A DNA stretch of 10,180 nucleotides from an uncultured Christensenellaceae bacterium (GTDB lineage: Bacteria > Bacillota > Clostridia > Christensenellales > MGBC116941): positions 5,883 through 16,062 of the forward strand of contig CAJUEF010000002.1 of the NCBI GenBank assembly GCA_910585035.1, given 5' to 3'. A model generated the notes under the pieces. It was not told the origin of the DNA. It worked only from the letters and a program-made list of their open reading frames with translations, and ran no database searches. Positions 1-6,210 of this stretch are shown here, one piece after another (position 1 is the first letter of the stretch; the number at the start of each line of letters is the position of its first letter). The position numbers and the translations under genes were made by a program.

Positions 1-648
1 AAAAGCAGTTCCAATATTTTCTCCGTATTCTTCCATTGCATCTATTATTCTTTTATCCTCTTTAGCCAAAACAGCAGGTATAAGCACGGAAGCTTTAATA
101 AGCGCCCCTGTTTTACAGGCATGAATAGTTTTTAAGGTTGCAAAGTCCACTTCTTTACCTTCATATAATATATCAAGACTTTGCCCCTTCATAATTCCCT
201 TTACCCCTGCGCTTTCAGCCAGCAAACGGATAGCGTCTATTTCCACATTTGTACTGCCCTTGGAAAGTAAAATTTCATATGAAAGGTTTAACAGCCCAAG
301 CCCGGCATAAAGCGCATTTGCCTCGCCAAAGACAATGTGATTACACGGCTTTCCCCTTCTCATAGTATCGTTATCCATGCATGGCAAATCGTCATGTATA
401 AGAGAAGAAGCGTGTATCATTTCCACAGCGCAGGCATATTTCAAAAGAATTTCTTTGTCGACTTTCAACATATCTCCGGCCGCCATAAGAAGCACGCCTC
501 TAATGCGTTTTCCTCCGCTACACACGCTATATTTCATAGCGTCAAATAACATGTCTGGAACATCTTTTTTATAGCTTTCCAATATTTCTTCTATGCCTGT
601 TTCAAGATGCCGCTTATACTCATCGTATTCCAGCTTATATTTATTCAT
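1..648 (-). CDS. ispA: Polyprenyl (farnesyl/geranylgeranyl) diphosphate synthase, 5' part only
   Basis: Type II trans-prenyl diphosphate synthase, a cytosolic enzyme that extends allylic diphosphates with isopentenyl diphosphate for quinone, undecaprenyl and related isoprenoids. I translated 216 codons with no stop before the window edge, so the C-terminal part, including the second Asp-rich motif, lies outside. Visible motifs are GGKRIRG (residues 45-51), the first Asp-rich motif DDLPCMD (86-92, with the two-residue insertion of bacterial enzymes), RRGKP (97-101), GQSLD (155-159) and KTGAL (179-183). The fifth residue before the Asp-rich motif is Ser81, where farnesyl synthases have Tyr, so the product could be longer than C15. 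The ATG at 648 overlaps the xseB stop by 8 nt and is preceded by GGAGAG at 7 nt spacing, so translation is probably coupled to xseB. Family assignment is secure; product length is inference. Confidence 0.95.
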   Translation of the reverse strand, partial: MNKYKLEYDEYKRHLETGIEEILESYKKDVPDMLFDAMKYSVCSGGKRIRGVLLMAAGDMLKVDKEILLKYACAVEMIHASSLIHDDLPCMDNDTMRRGKPCNHIVFGEANALYAGLGLLNLSYEILLSKGSTNVEIDAIRLLAESAGVKGIMKGQSLDILYEGKEVDFATLKTIHACKTGALIKASVLIPAVLAKEDKRIIDAMEEYGENIGTAF

Positions 649-895
649 CCACAGACTCTCCAAGGGTCATTTGTTTTGCTTTTTGCTTTTGCTCTGAATT
701 TTCAAAAGGTTCTTCCTTACCCTCTAAAATTATATTTACTTTTTTCTCTGTTTCATCAAGCTTTTTTTCCATAGCTTTAGCCAGCTTTATTCCCTTTTCG
801 TAAAGCTCCACGGATTCTTTTAATGTAAGCTCGCCTTCACTTAGCTTTTCAATAATTCCTTCTAAATCTTTAACACTCTTTTCAAAATCTGCCAT
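641..895 (-). CDS. xseB: Exodeoxyribonuclease VII small subunit
   Basis: Small subunit of exonuclease VII, which with several copies around one XseA degrades single-stranded DNA to short oligonucleotides in the cytoplasm. The 84-residue protein has the family signature FEKSVKDLEGIIEKL near the N-terminus (4-18), then GELTLKESVELYEKGIKLA (21-39) and a charged second helix. Two antiparallel helices are expected. Length is slightly above the usual 70-80 residues because of a polar tail (about 60-84). The start is supported by GAGGAG 6 nt upstream of ATG. It lies 11 nt after xseA, the usual partner order, and its last codons overlap the start of ispA in an ATGAATAA box. Confidence 0.96.
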   Translation of the reverse strand: MADFEKSVKDLEGIIEKLSEGELTLKESVELYEKGIKLAKAMEKKLDETEKKVNIILEGKEEPFENSEQKQKAKQMTLGESVDE

Positions 896-906
896 TAATT
901 TCTCCT

Positions 907-2094
907 CTATTCAACCCTTGCCTTTAAGCTTCCATCATAAAAAACAAGGGATATTTCATCACTGGTTTTAAGTTTTTTTGCGCTGTCAACAGGAACACCT
1001 TCACTATTTTCCACTATAGAATAACCCCGTTTTAAAACAGCCTTGGGGTTGAGGGAATCAAGCTTGCCTTTAAAGCTAACAATCCTGCCCTTTTTTTCTG
1101 TAAGTAAATTCTTTATTATTCCTGTCATCTGCATTCTTTGGCTGTCAACGGTTTGCCGCTGCTGATTGATTCTGCCAACAGGGTCAAACCTCATAAGGCT
1201 GCTTATATAAAGCTGTACCTTTGAGCGGCGTTTTGTAATAACATTATCCATGCACATTCCAAGGGCGTTTAACTTAGTTGAAATTGCTCTTTTCATTTCA
1301 CTTTTTTGCGGAACGCAAAGTTCTGCTGCTGCCGACGGTGTTGGCGCCCGTAAATCTGCAACAAAATCTGATATGGAAAAATCAGTTTCATGACCAACCG
1401 CAGAAATTATGGGCAATTTGCTGTCATAAACTGCTCTTGCAAGAGCTTCTTCATTAAAAGCCCACAGGTCCTCTAAAGAGCCGCCTCCGCGACCGATTAT
1501 AATTACATCTGTATCCGGGTCATTATTAAAATATGCAATACCGTCTATAATTGATAAATGAGCATTTTCCCCTTGAACCTTAGCCGGATATATAGCTATA
1601 TAAGAATTATCAAAGCGCCTTGTAATTATGTTTATCATATCCTGCACAGCGGCTCCCTGGCAGGATGTTACAATACCTATTTTTTTAGGAAGCATTGGAA
1701 GAGGCTTTTTATGGCTTTTATCAAAAAGACCCTCTTCAAGAAGCTTGTTTTTTAAAGCTTCATATTTTTCATAAAGGTTGCCAACTCCTTCAATTACCAT
1801 TTCCTTAACATAAAGCTGGTATCTGCCGTCACGTTTATAAACACCGATTTGCCCTGTTGCTATTACCTTATCTCCGTTTTTAGGCTCAAATTTCAAATGT
1901 CTTCCGTTAAAGCTAAACATAGCGCAGGATATTAATCCTTCTTTATCCTTTAAAGAAAAATATCTATGTCCGCTGCTGTGATTAATATAATTGCTAATCT
2001 CTCCTTTAACGCTTACATGGGATAAAACCTCATGGTTTGACAGCAGATTATTTACATATTCATTTAACTCGCTTACCGTAAATTGATTATCCAT
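907..2094 (-). CDS. xseA: Exodeoxyribonuclease VII large subunit
   Basis: Catalytic large subunit of exonuclease VII, a cytosolic single-strand-specific nuclease used in DNA repair. At 395 residues it is close to other clostridial forms and shorter than the roughly 450-residue E. coli and Bacillus proteins; the difference is probably in the C-terminal coiled coil. Order of parts: N-terminal OB-fold (about 1-105, with VKGEISNY at 29-36 and HRYFSLKD at 43-50), catalytic domain with GRGGGSLEDLWAFNEE (201-216) and SAVGHETDFSISDFVADLRA (231-250) followed by PTPSAAAE, a helical segment (about 262-345), and a C-terminal LNPKAVLKRGYSIV (348-361) motif. The ATG lies inside the last codons of folD (8-nt ATGGATAA overlap), with GGAAAG about 11 nt upstream, so coupled translation with folD is likely. 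Confidence 0.97.
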   Translation of the reverse strand: MDNQFTVSELNEYVNNLLSNHEVLSHVSVKGEISNYINHSSGHRYFSLKDKEGLISCAMFSFNGRHLKFEPKNGDKVIATGQIGVYKRDGRYQLYVKEMVIEGVGNLYEKYEALKNKLLEEGLFDKSHKKPLPMLPKKIGIVTSCQGAAVQDMINIITRRFDNSYIAIYPAKVQGENAHLSIIDGIAYFNNDPDTDVIIIGRGGGSLEDLWAFNEEALARAVYDSKLPIISAVGHETDFSISDFVADLRAPTPSAAAELCVPQKSEMKRAISTKLNALGMCMDNVITKRRSKVQLYISSLMRFDPVGRINQQRQTVDSQRMQMTGIIKNLLTEKKGRIVSFKGKLDSLNPKAVLKRGYSIVENSEGVPVDSAKKLKTSDEISLVFYDGSLKARVE

Positions 2095-2932
2095 TGTTTT
2101 TAGCGCTTTCCAGTGTGTTATACAGCAGCATTGTAATAGTCATAGGGCCAACGCCGCCGGGAACAGGCGTTATATAACCTGCAACTTCCCTAACTGCTTC
2201 AAAATCCACATCTCCCGTTGCCTTGCCATCGGGCTTTCTGTTCATTCCCACGTCAATTACTGCAGCTCCGGGCTTTACCATATCTGCCGTTAAAAATCCT
2301 GCCTTGCCAACTGCAACAACAACTATATCTGCTTCTCTTGTAATTTTTCCTATATCCTTTGTTCTGCTGTGGCATACAGTAACCGTTGCATTACGGGCAA
2401 GCAGCATAAGAGCAACCGGTTTTCCAACAATGTTGCTTCTGCCTATAACAACTGCATTTTTCCCTTCTATTTCACATCCTGATCTGTCTAACAGCTCAAT
2501 AACTCCATGAGGTGTACATGGAAGAAATCCCTTTTTACCCTGCAACAGCCTGCCGCAGCTTACTGTGTGAAGACCGTCCGCATCCTTTTTGGGCGAAATG
2601 GCATCCACAACTGTCGCTTCGTCTATGTGCTTTGGAAGCGGCAACTGCACCATTATTCCATCAACGTCGTCTTTTTTATTAAGCCCGTCAATAATGTCCA
2701 GCAATTCCTGCTGAGTCGTTTCCTCCGGCAGGCGCTGAACGATAGAGCGCATTCCAACTTCTTCGCACGCCTTTTCTTTATTACGAACATAAAGAGTTGA
2801 ACCGTAATCATTACCTACAAGAATAACAGCAAGACACGGTTTTCTCCCAAGTTTCTTTTCTGTTTCAATAACTTCATCTGCAATTTCTTTACGAATTTCA
2901 CCTGCAATTTTTTTCCCATCAATAAGTACCAT
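2087..2932 (-). CDS. folD: Bifunctional methylenetetrahydrofolate dehydrogenase / methenyltetrahydrofolate cyclohydrolase
   Basis: FolD interconverts 5,10-methylene-, 5,10-methenyl- and 10-formyl-tetrahydrofolate, usually with NADP, in the cytosol, supplying one-carbon units for purines and formyl-Met-tRNA. The 281 residues match the normal length. Seen: YVRNKEKACEEVG (48-60) with the probable catalytic Lys52, GIMVQLPLPKHI (92-103), KDADGLH (116-122) with Asp119, the Rossmann motif VVIGRSNIVGKPVALMLL (161-178), and the C-terminal TPVPGGVGPMT (255-265). The ATG at 2932 has AGGAG 10 nt upstream. It is first in its unit, with its own promoter at 3022-3050 after the nusB terminator, and shares 8 nt with xseA. 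The folD-xseA-xseB-ispA order is the same as in Bacillus. Confidence 0.98.
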   Translation of the reverse strand: MVLIDGKKIAGEIRKEIADEVIETEKKLGRKPCLAVILVGNDYGSTLYVRNKEKACEEVGMRSIVQRLPEETTQQELLDIIDGLNKKDDVDGIMVQLPLPKHIDEATVVDAISPKKDADGLHTVSCGRLLQGKKGFLPCTPHGVIELLDRSGCEIEGKNAVVIGRSNIVGKPVALMLLARNATVTVCHSRTKDIGKITREADIVVVAVGKAGFLTADMVKPGAAVIDVGMNRKPDGKATGDVDFEAVREVAGYITPVPGGVGPMTITMLLYNTLESAKNNG

Positions 2933-3021
2933 CTGTTATTTACTCCTAATAAATTTTTATATACACTTATTCTAACATAACATAAATAATTATGGAATAA
3001 CATAATATGCAATAAAGTACA

Positions 3022-3050
3022 ATTATAGCACATGGTATTATATTTTATAA
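3022..3050 (-). promoter_or_regulatory. Candidate SigA-type promoter for folD-xseA-xseB-ispA
   Basis: On the minus strand a perfect TATAAT (3027-3022) is preceded by TGC, giving an extended -10. Seventeen bases upstream lies a weak -35, TTATAA (3050-3045), which overlaps the U-tract of the nusB terminator. The expected transcription start is near 3015, giving an AT-rich leader of about 80 nt before the folD ATG at 2932. The -10 is strong; the -35 match is only 3 of 6, so assignment rests mainly on the extended -10 and the position between a terminator and a gene start. Confidence 0.6.
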
Positions 3051-3085
3051 AAATAAAAACGTCCCTAAAGGGACGTTTATTTTTT
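3049..3085 (-). terminator. Intrinsic terminator after nusB (probably bidirectional)
   Basis: A perfect 9-bp stem, AAACGTCCC (3057-3065) with GGGACGTTT (3070-3078), closes a 4-nt loop. On the minus strand it is followed by a T-rich run (3056-3049) and on the plus strand by six T (3080-3085), so it can terminate in both directions. With all genes on the minus strand, its role here is to end the asp23-amaP-DUF2273-nusB transcript. Confidence 0.85.
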
Positions 3086-3089
3086 AACT

Positions 3090-3605
3090 TTATTTTAAAA
3101 GCTCTTTATCTTTAATGCATTCAATAAACTTTTCAGTATTATTTTCTTTTTCTTTAAGAAGCTTTAGTACGGAACTTAAAATACCGTTAATAAACTTTTT
3201 ATCTTTTTCATCACTGAACTTATCTGCAATTAAAACCGCTTCATTTATCGTTACATTTTCGGGAACAGAAGTATTATATAAAAGGTCATAAACAGCCATT
3301 CTAAGTATACATACATCTACCATTGGCAATCTGTCCATTTTCCAGCTAACCAAAAACTTTTCAATAGTTGAATCTAAATCTGCTTTTTTTGCCATTATGC
3401 TGTCTGCTTTATTGATTATCTCTGATTTTTCATCCTCATCTAAAAGCATTTGTTTTTTTGTCCGCTCAGAAAAGTCTTTGGAAATCATATCTAAAAGCGC
3501 ATCATCTGCATTATCTGTAAATTCCATTGCGTAAAGACTTCTAAACAGTAATTCACGTAAAAACCTTTTCTTTTCTACTTTTGGTTTTGATAACCTTTGT
3601 TCCAT
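3090..3605 (-). CDS. nusB: Transcription antitermination factor NusB
   Basis: NusB binds boxA RNA together with S10 (NusE) and supports antitermination of rRNA operons. The all-helical protein is 171 residues, longer than the typical 130-150, with a short N-terminal extension (about 1-10) and a charged lysine/glutamate-rich tail (about 150-171). Seen: FLRELLFRSLYAMEF (15-29) matching the usual arginine-rich first helix, and the diagnostic C-terminal block WKMDRLPMVDVCILRMAVYD (88-107), VTINEAVLIADKF (118-130) and KKFINGILSSVL (136-147). The ATG lies only 3 nt after the DUF2273 stop, with a GGAA-type ribosome site inside the preceding gene, so it is co-transcribed with the Asp23 module. A bidirectional terminator follows closely. 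Confidence 0.95.
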   Translation of the reverse strand: MEQRLSKPKVEKKRFLRELLFRSLYAMEFTDNADDALLDMISKDFSERTKKQMLLDEDEKSEIINKADSIMAKKADLDSTIEKFLVSWKMDRLPMVDVCILRMAVYDLLYNTSVPENVTINEAVLIADKFSDEKDKKFINGILSSVLKLLKEKENNTEKFIECIKDKELLK

Positions 3606-3608
3606 ATA

Positions 3609-3824
3609 CTATTTCCATTCCTTTTTATTTGTCCAAAAGTCATCAAAATATTCTTTTACATTGACGTCTCTGTCTTTGGAAAATCCGATTACCATTCCAA
3701 TGCCGATTATAATTATGCTTAAAATACTTTTCCAAAACCCAATAGTGAAAAACAGAGCTGCTAAAAAAAGTCCTGCTATGCCGCCGATTATAGTATATTT
3801 ATATTGTTCAAATATTTCTTTCAT
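3609..3824 (-). CDS. DUF2273 small membrane protein of the Asp23/AmaP module
   Basis: A 71-residue protein with two predicted membrane segments (about 11-29, TIIGGIAGLFLAALFFTIGF, and 33-48, SILSIIIIGIGMVIGF), joined by a very short FWKS turn, and a charged C-terminus (DRDVNVKEYFDDFW, 51-64). Both pattern and position fit the DUF2273 family, which in Staphylococcus and many Firmicutes is encoded beside amaP and asp23. Biochemical function is not established; a role at the membrane with AmaP and Asp23 is inferred from gene neighbourhood. The start has GAGGAG 9 nt upstream of ATG. It lies 23 nt after amaP and 3 nt before nusB. Confidence 0.88.
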   Translation of the reverse strand: MKEIFEQYKYTIIGGIAGLFLAALFFTIGFWKSILSIIIIGIGMVIGFSKDRDVNVKEYFDDFWTNKKEWK

Positions 3825-3847
3825 AATCTTTTGCTCCTCAAAGTGTA

Positions 3848-4429
3848 TTATTTCACTCGCCCCGATGAATTATTGCTTCCGTTAAAATCAGCACAAAAAT
3901 CTACAGAATTAATATTAATACCAACGTATTTTTCCACATAATCTTTAAGCTCTTCCTGCATTTTTGATAAAAATTCATTAATAACTATGTCTCGTTTTAA
4001 ATAAAATTTCATAAGTATTTTAACGCCGTTTTCTTCACATATAATTTTACATTCAACATCTTTAACATCATCTGACTTTTTAGCATATCTTACAGCTATA
4101 TCTTTAACAAGTTCAGGTGAAACCATTATATTGCCATCATCACCATCTTTAAGCACAATGTTTTCCCTAGCTTCATGACTTACCCTGTCCTTGCTGCCAG
4201 GTGAAATAAACAATGATAAAATAAGCTTAATTGAAATAAAGATAATCACTGCGGATACAGCAACTAAAATAGCAATACCTGACGGCCCGTATAAATTTAC
4301 TTCAAGATATTTTGCAATTTCCACAAATGAAGTTATTGAAGTGCACACCAGTGCAATGCCAACACCAATTGCAAGCATAAATAACATGGAAAAAAACAAA
4401 AGCATTCTATCAAATACACTTAGTTTCAT
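3848..4429 (-). CDS. amaP: Alkaline shock response membrane anchor protein AmaP
   Basis: AmaP family membrane protein, which in Staphylococcus aureus tethers Asp23 to the membrane. The N-terminus MKLSVFDRMLLFFSMLFMLA shows the usual short lead and first membrane helix (about 9-31); a second helix follows at about 51-76, then a soluble C-terminal domain (about 95-180), which in this family resembles Asp23. I chose the ATG at 4429 (193 residues): AAAGGGG lies at 4445-4439, 9 nt upstream. An in-frame ATG at 4450 would place that ribosome site inside the coding region and add seven non-typical residues. The gene follows asp23; the spacer carries a hairpin that could affect amaP expression. Family call is good; the envelope-stress role is by homology. 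Confidence 0.87.
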   Translation of the reverse strand: MKLSVFDRMLLFFSMLFMLAIGVGIALVCTSITSFVEIAKYLEVNLYGPSGIAILVAVSAVIIFISIKLILSLFISPGSKDRVSHEARENIVLKDGDDGNIMVSPELVKDIAVRYAKKSDDVKDVECKIICEENGVKILMKFYLKRDIVINEFLSKMQEELKDYVEKYVGININSVDFCADFNGSNNSSGRVK

Positions 4430-4438
4430 AAAATATTT

Positions 4439-4481
4439 CCCCTTTATCATTATAAGAAATAAACCCCTAATTAAAGGGGCT
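4439..4481 (-). promoter_or_regulatory. Hairpin / alternative-pairing element between asp23 and amaP
   Basis: In the minus-strand transcript CCCCU (4479-4475) can pair with AGGGG (4468-4464) across a 6-nt loop, extended by one G-U and one A-U pair, and is followed by a U-rich run, giving a weak terminator-like hairpin. The same CCCCUUU (4479-4473) is exactly complementary to AAAGGGG (4445-4439), the amaP Shine-Dalgarno sequence. The two pairings exclude each other. Whether this is an attenuator, a ribosome-site mask or just a weak operon hairpin cannot be told from sequence alone. Confidence 0.45.
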
Positions 4482-4487
4482 AAATGT

Positions 4488-4913
4488 TTATTTTACTCTT
4501 GGTGTATCCTGTTTTTCAGGCTCAGGAGCTTCTTTTTCCTGATTCATATTAATGCCCTGAATGTAAACATTAACTTCAACAACCCTAAGACCGGTCATAT
4601 TTTCTACAGAAGTTTTAACCGCATCTTGAACATTTTCACACACATTGTGTATTTTAACACCATAATCTATGATAACATACAAATCAACGGCGGTTTCTTC
4701 ATTTCCAACTTCAACCTTAACGCCTTTGGTAAGATTTTTTCTTCCTAAAATTTCTGCAATATCACCCATAATACTGCCGCTCATTCCTGCAACGCCTTCA
4801 ACCTCAGTTGCTGCCAGACCGGCAATTACAGCAATTACATCATTGGCAAATGTTACCTTTCCTTTATCATCGCTCGTTACAACATGAATATTATCCTGTA
4901 AATTTTCACTCAC
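4488..4913 (-). CDS. asp23: Asp23/Gls24 family envelope stress response protein
   Basis: Member of the Asp23/Gls24 family (YqhY/YloU in Bacillus), abundant proteins that gather at the membrane through AmaP in staphylococci and influence envelope stress. The core GKVTFANDVIAVIAGLAATE (18-37), VEGVAGM (38-44), then VDLYVIIDYGVKIHNVCENV and VVEVNVYIQGI is typical; the last 20 or so residues are a polar, proline-containing tail. I place the start at GTG 4913 (141 residues): the Shine-Dalgarno GGGAGG is at 4927-4922, 8 nt upstream. The GTG at 4922 would begin inside that site. It is the first gene after a strong promoter, consistent with high expression, and precedes amaP. In Bacillus the homologue yqhY sits next to accBC, which is absent here. 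Confidence 0.93.
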   Translation of the reverse strand: MSENLQDNIHVVTSDDKGKVTFANDVIAVIAGLAATEVEGVAGMSGSIMGDIAEILGRKNLTKGVKVEVGNEETAVDLYVIIDYGVKIHNVCENVQDAVKTSVENMTGLRVVEVNVYIQGINMNQEKEAPEPEKQDTPRVK

Positions 4914-4936
4914 AATAGGCACCTCCCTTTTTTAAG

Positions 4937-4965
4937 ATTATAACAAAAAATAACTTATATTGCAA
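4937..4965 (-). promoter_or_regulatory. SigA-type promoter for asp23-amaP-DUF2273-nusB
   Basis: Minus-strand TTGCAA (4965-4960), a 17-bp spacer and a perfect TATAAT (4942-4937), in an AT-rich region just after the spoIIIA terminator. The expected start near 4930 would leave a very short leader with the GGGAGG ribosome site almost at the 5' end. No SigB-like GTTT/GGGTAT pair was noticed, so vegetative expression is the simplest reading. Confidence 0.75.
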
Positions 4966-5020
4966 ATCTTATTATAAGCTTATTTATAAAAATAGCTTTT
5001 GCTCAAAAAGAAAAATTTAT

Positions 5021-5056
5021 TCTAAAAAGCAAGAGTACGGCAGTTAACCGTACCCC
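5021..5056 (-). terminator. Probable intrinsic terminator after spoIIIAH
   Basis: GTACGG (5035-5040) and CCGTAC (5048-5053) form a 6-bp stem around a 7-nt loop. On the minus-strand RNA the stem can extend to about 9 bp using G-U pairs on its GGG side (5054-5056). It is followed by TTGCTTTTTAG (down to 5021). It sits about 30 nt past the spoIIIAH stop and before the asp23 promoter. The U-tract is interrupted, so efficiency is uncertain. Confidence 0.65.
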
Positions 5057-5085
5057 ATCTTTTATTCTGGTAAACGGGCTATTGC

Positions 5086-5652
5086 TCATCCTTTTGGCAG
5101 TACTTTGATGTTTGATGAATCCTCGCCGGTTTCACGCTGAACTATTTCCAGTATCTGAGCCGCTTTCTTTTCATCAATTTCAGCTTCCTCAACAACCACG
5201 TTCACGCTGTTTTCTCTTATGGTAACAACGGCGTCCGAAAATCCTTTTGCTTTTAAAAGCCCCTCAAGAGTGATTTCCTTTTCCATAGCAGAGGATACCT
5301 TCATTTTTTGTTCCTGTGCCTGGGCAAGAACTTGCTGGTTTGTATTTTCATCATTAATTACGCTTTCAATACTTGCCAGCTCTTTTTCTCTAATACGCTC
5401 TCTGTCAATTCTAAAATCAGAAAAAAAGCTTCCTGATGATGCGCTTACAGCCTGATTATGTTCCGGCAGCTGGCTGCTTACCGTGCTGTCTGCTTTTTTG
5501 TTGTTTACAACAGTTGAAGTGTTGCTGTTAAATTTAAAGTTCAAATATCCTGTAAGCAGCAGCAAACAAAAAAGTCCGCCTAAAACCATAGCTTGTTTTT
5601 TTTGAATTTTGTTAACTCTAACCTTGCTGAAATCTATTTTTTGAAATTGCAT
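5086..5652 (-). CDS. spoIIIAH: Stage III sporulation protein AH
   Basis: Mother-cell membrane protein whose extracellular domain, in Bacillus, binds forespore SpoIIQ and zippers the two membranes during engulfment, forming part of the SpoIIIA-SpoIIQ channel. The 188-residue protein has a basic cytosolic lead (1-20), one membrane helix (about 21-38), a polar linker and glutamate-rich helix (about 75-120), and a C-terminal ring-building (YscJ-like) domain with ITLEGLLKAKGFSDAVVTI and VNVVVEEAEIDEKKAAQI. I place the start at ATG 5652: GGAGG at 5665-5661 lies 8 nt upstream, whereas the in-frame ATG at 5667 precedes that site. It follows the spoIIIAG stop by 15 nt and is the last gene of the operon. 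No spoIIQ is present in the window. Confidence 0.95.
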   Translation of the reverse strand: MQFQKIDFSKVRVNKIQKKQAMVLGGLFCLLLLTGYLNFKFNSNTSTVVNNKKADSTVSSQLPEHNQAVSASSGSFFSDFRIDRERIREKELASIESVINDENTNQQVLAQAQEQKMKVSSAMEKEITLEGLLKAKGFSDAVVTIRENSVNVVVEEAEIDEKKAAQILEIVQRETGEDSSNIKVLPKG

Positions 5653-5667
5653 TTTTATTACCTCCAT

Positions 5668-6210
5668 TTATTTCATGCTTAATACTTCAATTTTTTCACC
5701 TGGTATATTTAAAACCGTTTTTACAGCATTTATTATATTTAACTTTACCATGTAATCCTCTGCTCCCCTGGCCACAACCATAACACCTCTGATTTCCGGT
5801 TCCAGTTCCGTTATAATAAGTGCGTTTCCTCCGTTTCCCGAAATAAGCCTTGATGCAATATCTCCGGATTTTTTCCAATCTTCGCCTTCAAGCGTTCCAA
5901 TACTGCTGCTTATTGATTCGCTGGTTGCCGGTACCTTTTTTGAAGTGGATTCATAGGTAATCATCACCTCCGCGCTCTCTACCCCGTTTATTTTGCTTAT
6001 AATATGTGCAAGTTTTTTCTCAACATCTGAGACATCTGCATTTAGGTCCACCTTGTCCTTGAAACCAAAAGCAAGAGTTATTATGAGGATAAAAAACAGG
6101 CATACAAGTATCATCGCTCCCTTTTTTCCTGTGGCAAAACCAATAACGTTTTTTACATATCTATTCACTGTTTCGTCCAAACTTGCCTGAGATTCAGAAT
6201 TTTTTTTCAA
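5668..6210 (-). CDS. spoIIIAG: Stage III sporulation protein AG
   Basis: Component of the SpoIIIA channel; the Bacillus protein forms a large ring related to type III secretion rings. This version has 180 residues: cytosolic lead (1-28), one membrane helix (about 31-50), then a split ring-building domain, first half about 64-87 (LAHIISKINGVESAEVMITY) and second half about 137-178 (EIRGVMVVARGAEDYMVKLN, then IPGEKIEVLSMK). The insertion between the halves, which carries the beta-triangle in Bacillus (about 229 residues in total), is about 50 residues here, so that element may be reduced. The start is TTG at 6210, with GGAGG (6223-6219) exactly 8 nt upstream; no ATG fits. The start overlaps the end of spoIIIAF by 17 nt. 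Confidence 0.94.
   Translation of the reverse strand: MKKNSESQASLDETVNRYVKNVIGFATGKKGAMILVCLFFILIITLAFGFKDKVDLNADVSDVEKKLAHIISKINGVESAEVMITYESTSKKVPATSESISSSIGTLEGEDWKKSGDIASRLISGNGGNALIITELEPEIRGVMVVARGAEDYMVKLNIINAVKTVLNIPGEKIEVLSMK

Noticed and set aside
337..574. Plus-strand reading frames of 65-70 codons
   Set aside because: They are antisense to ispA, whose conserved motifs on the minus strand explain the region; no ribosome site or recognisable product.
2940..3030. THF riboswitch upstream of folD
   Set aside because: The leader is short, very AT-rich and lacks the GC-containing conserved blocks of that class.
2815..3033. Minus-strand 72-codon frame overlapping the folD start
   Set aside because: It crosses the folD promoter and leader, and its last half is the folD sequence in another frame; no ribosome site was seen.
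4191..4748. Plus-strand open frame of 185 codons
   Set aside because: It runs antisense across amaP, the spacer and asp23, and its composition mirrors those genes; no family resemblance or convincing ribosome site.
5696..5878. Minus-strand 60-codon frame within spoIIIAG
   Set aside because: Alternative frame of the well-supported spoIIIAG gene with no family features.
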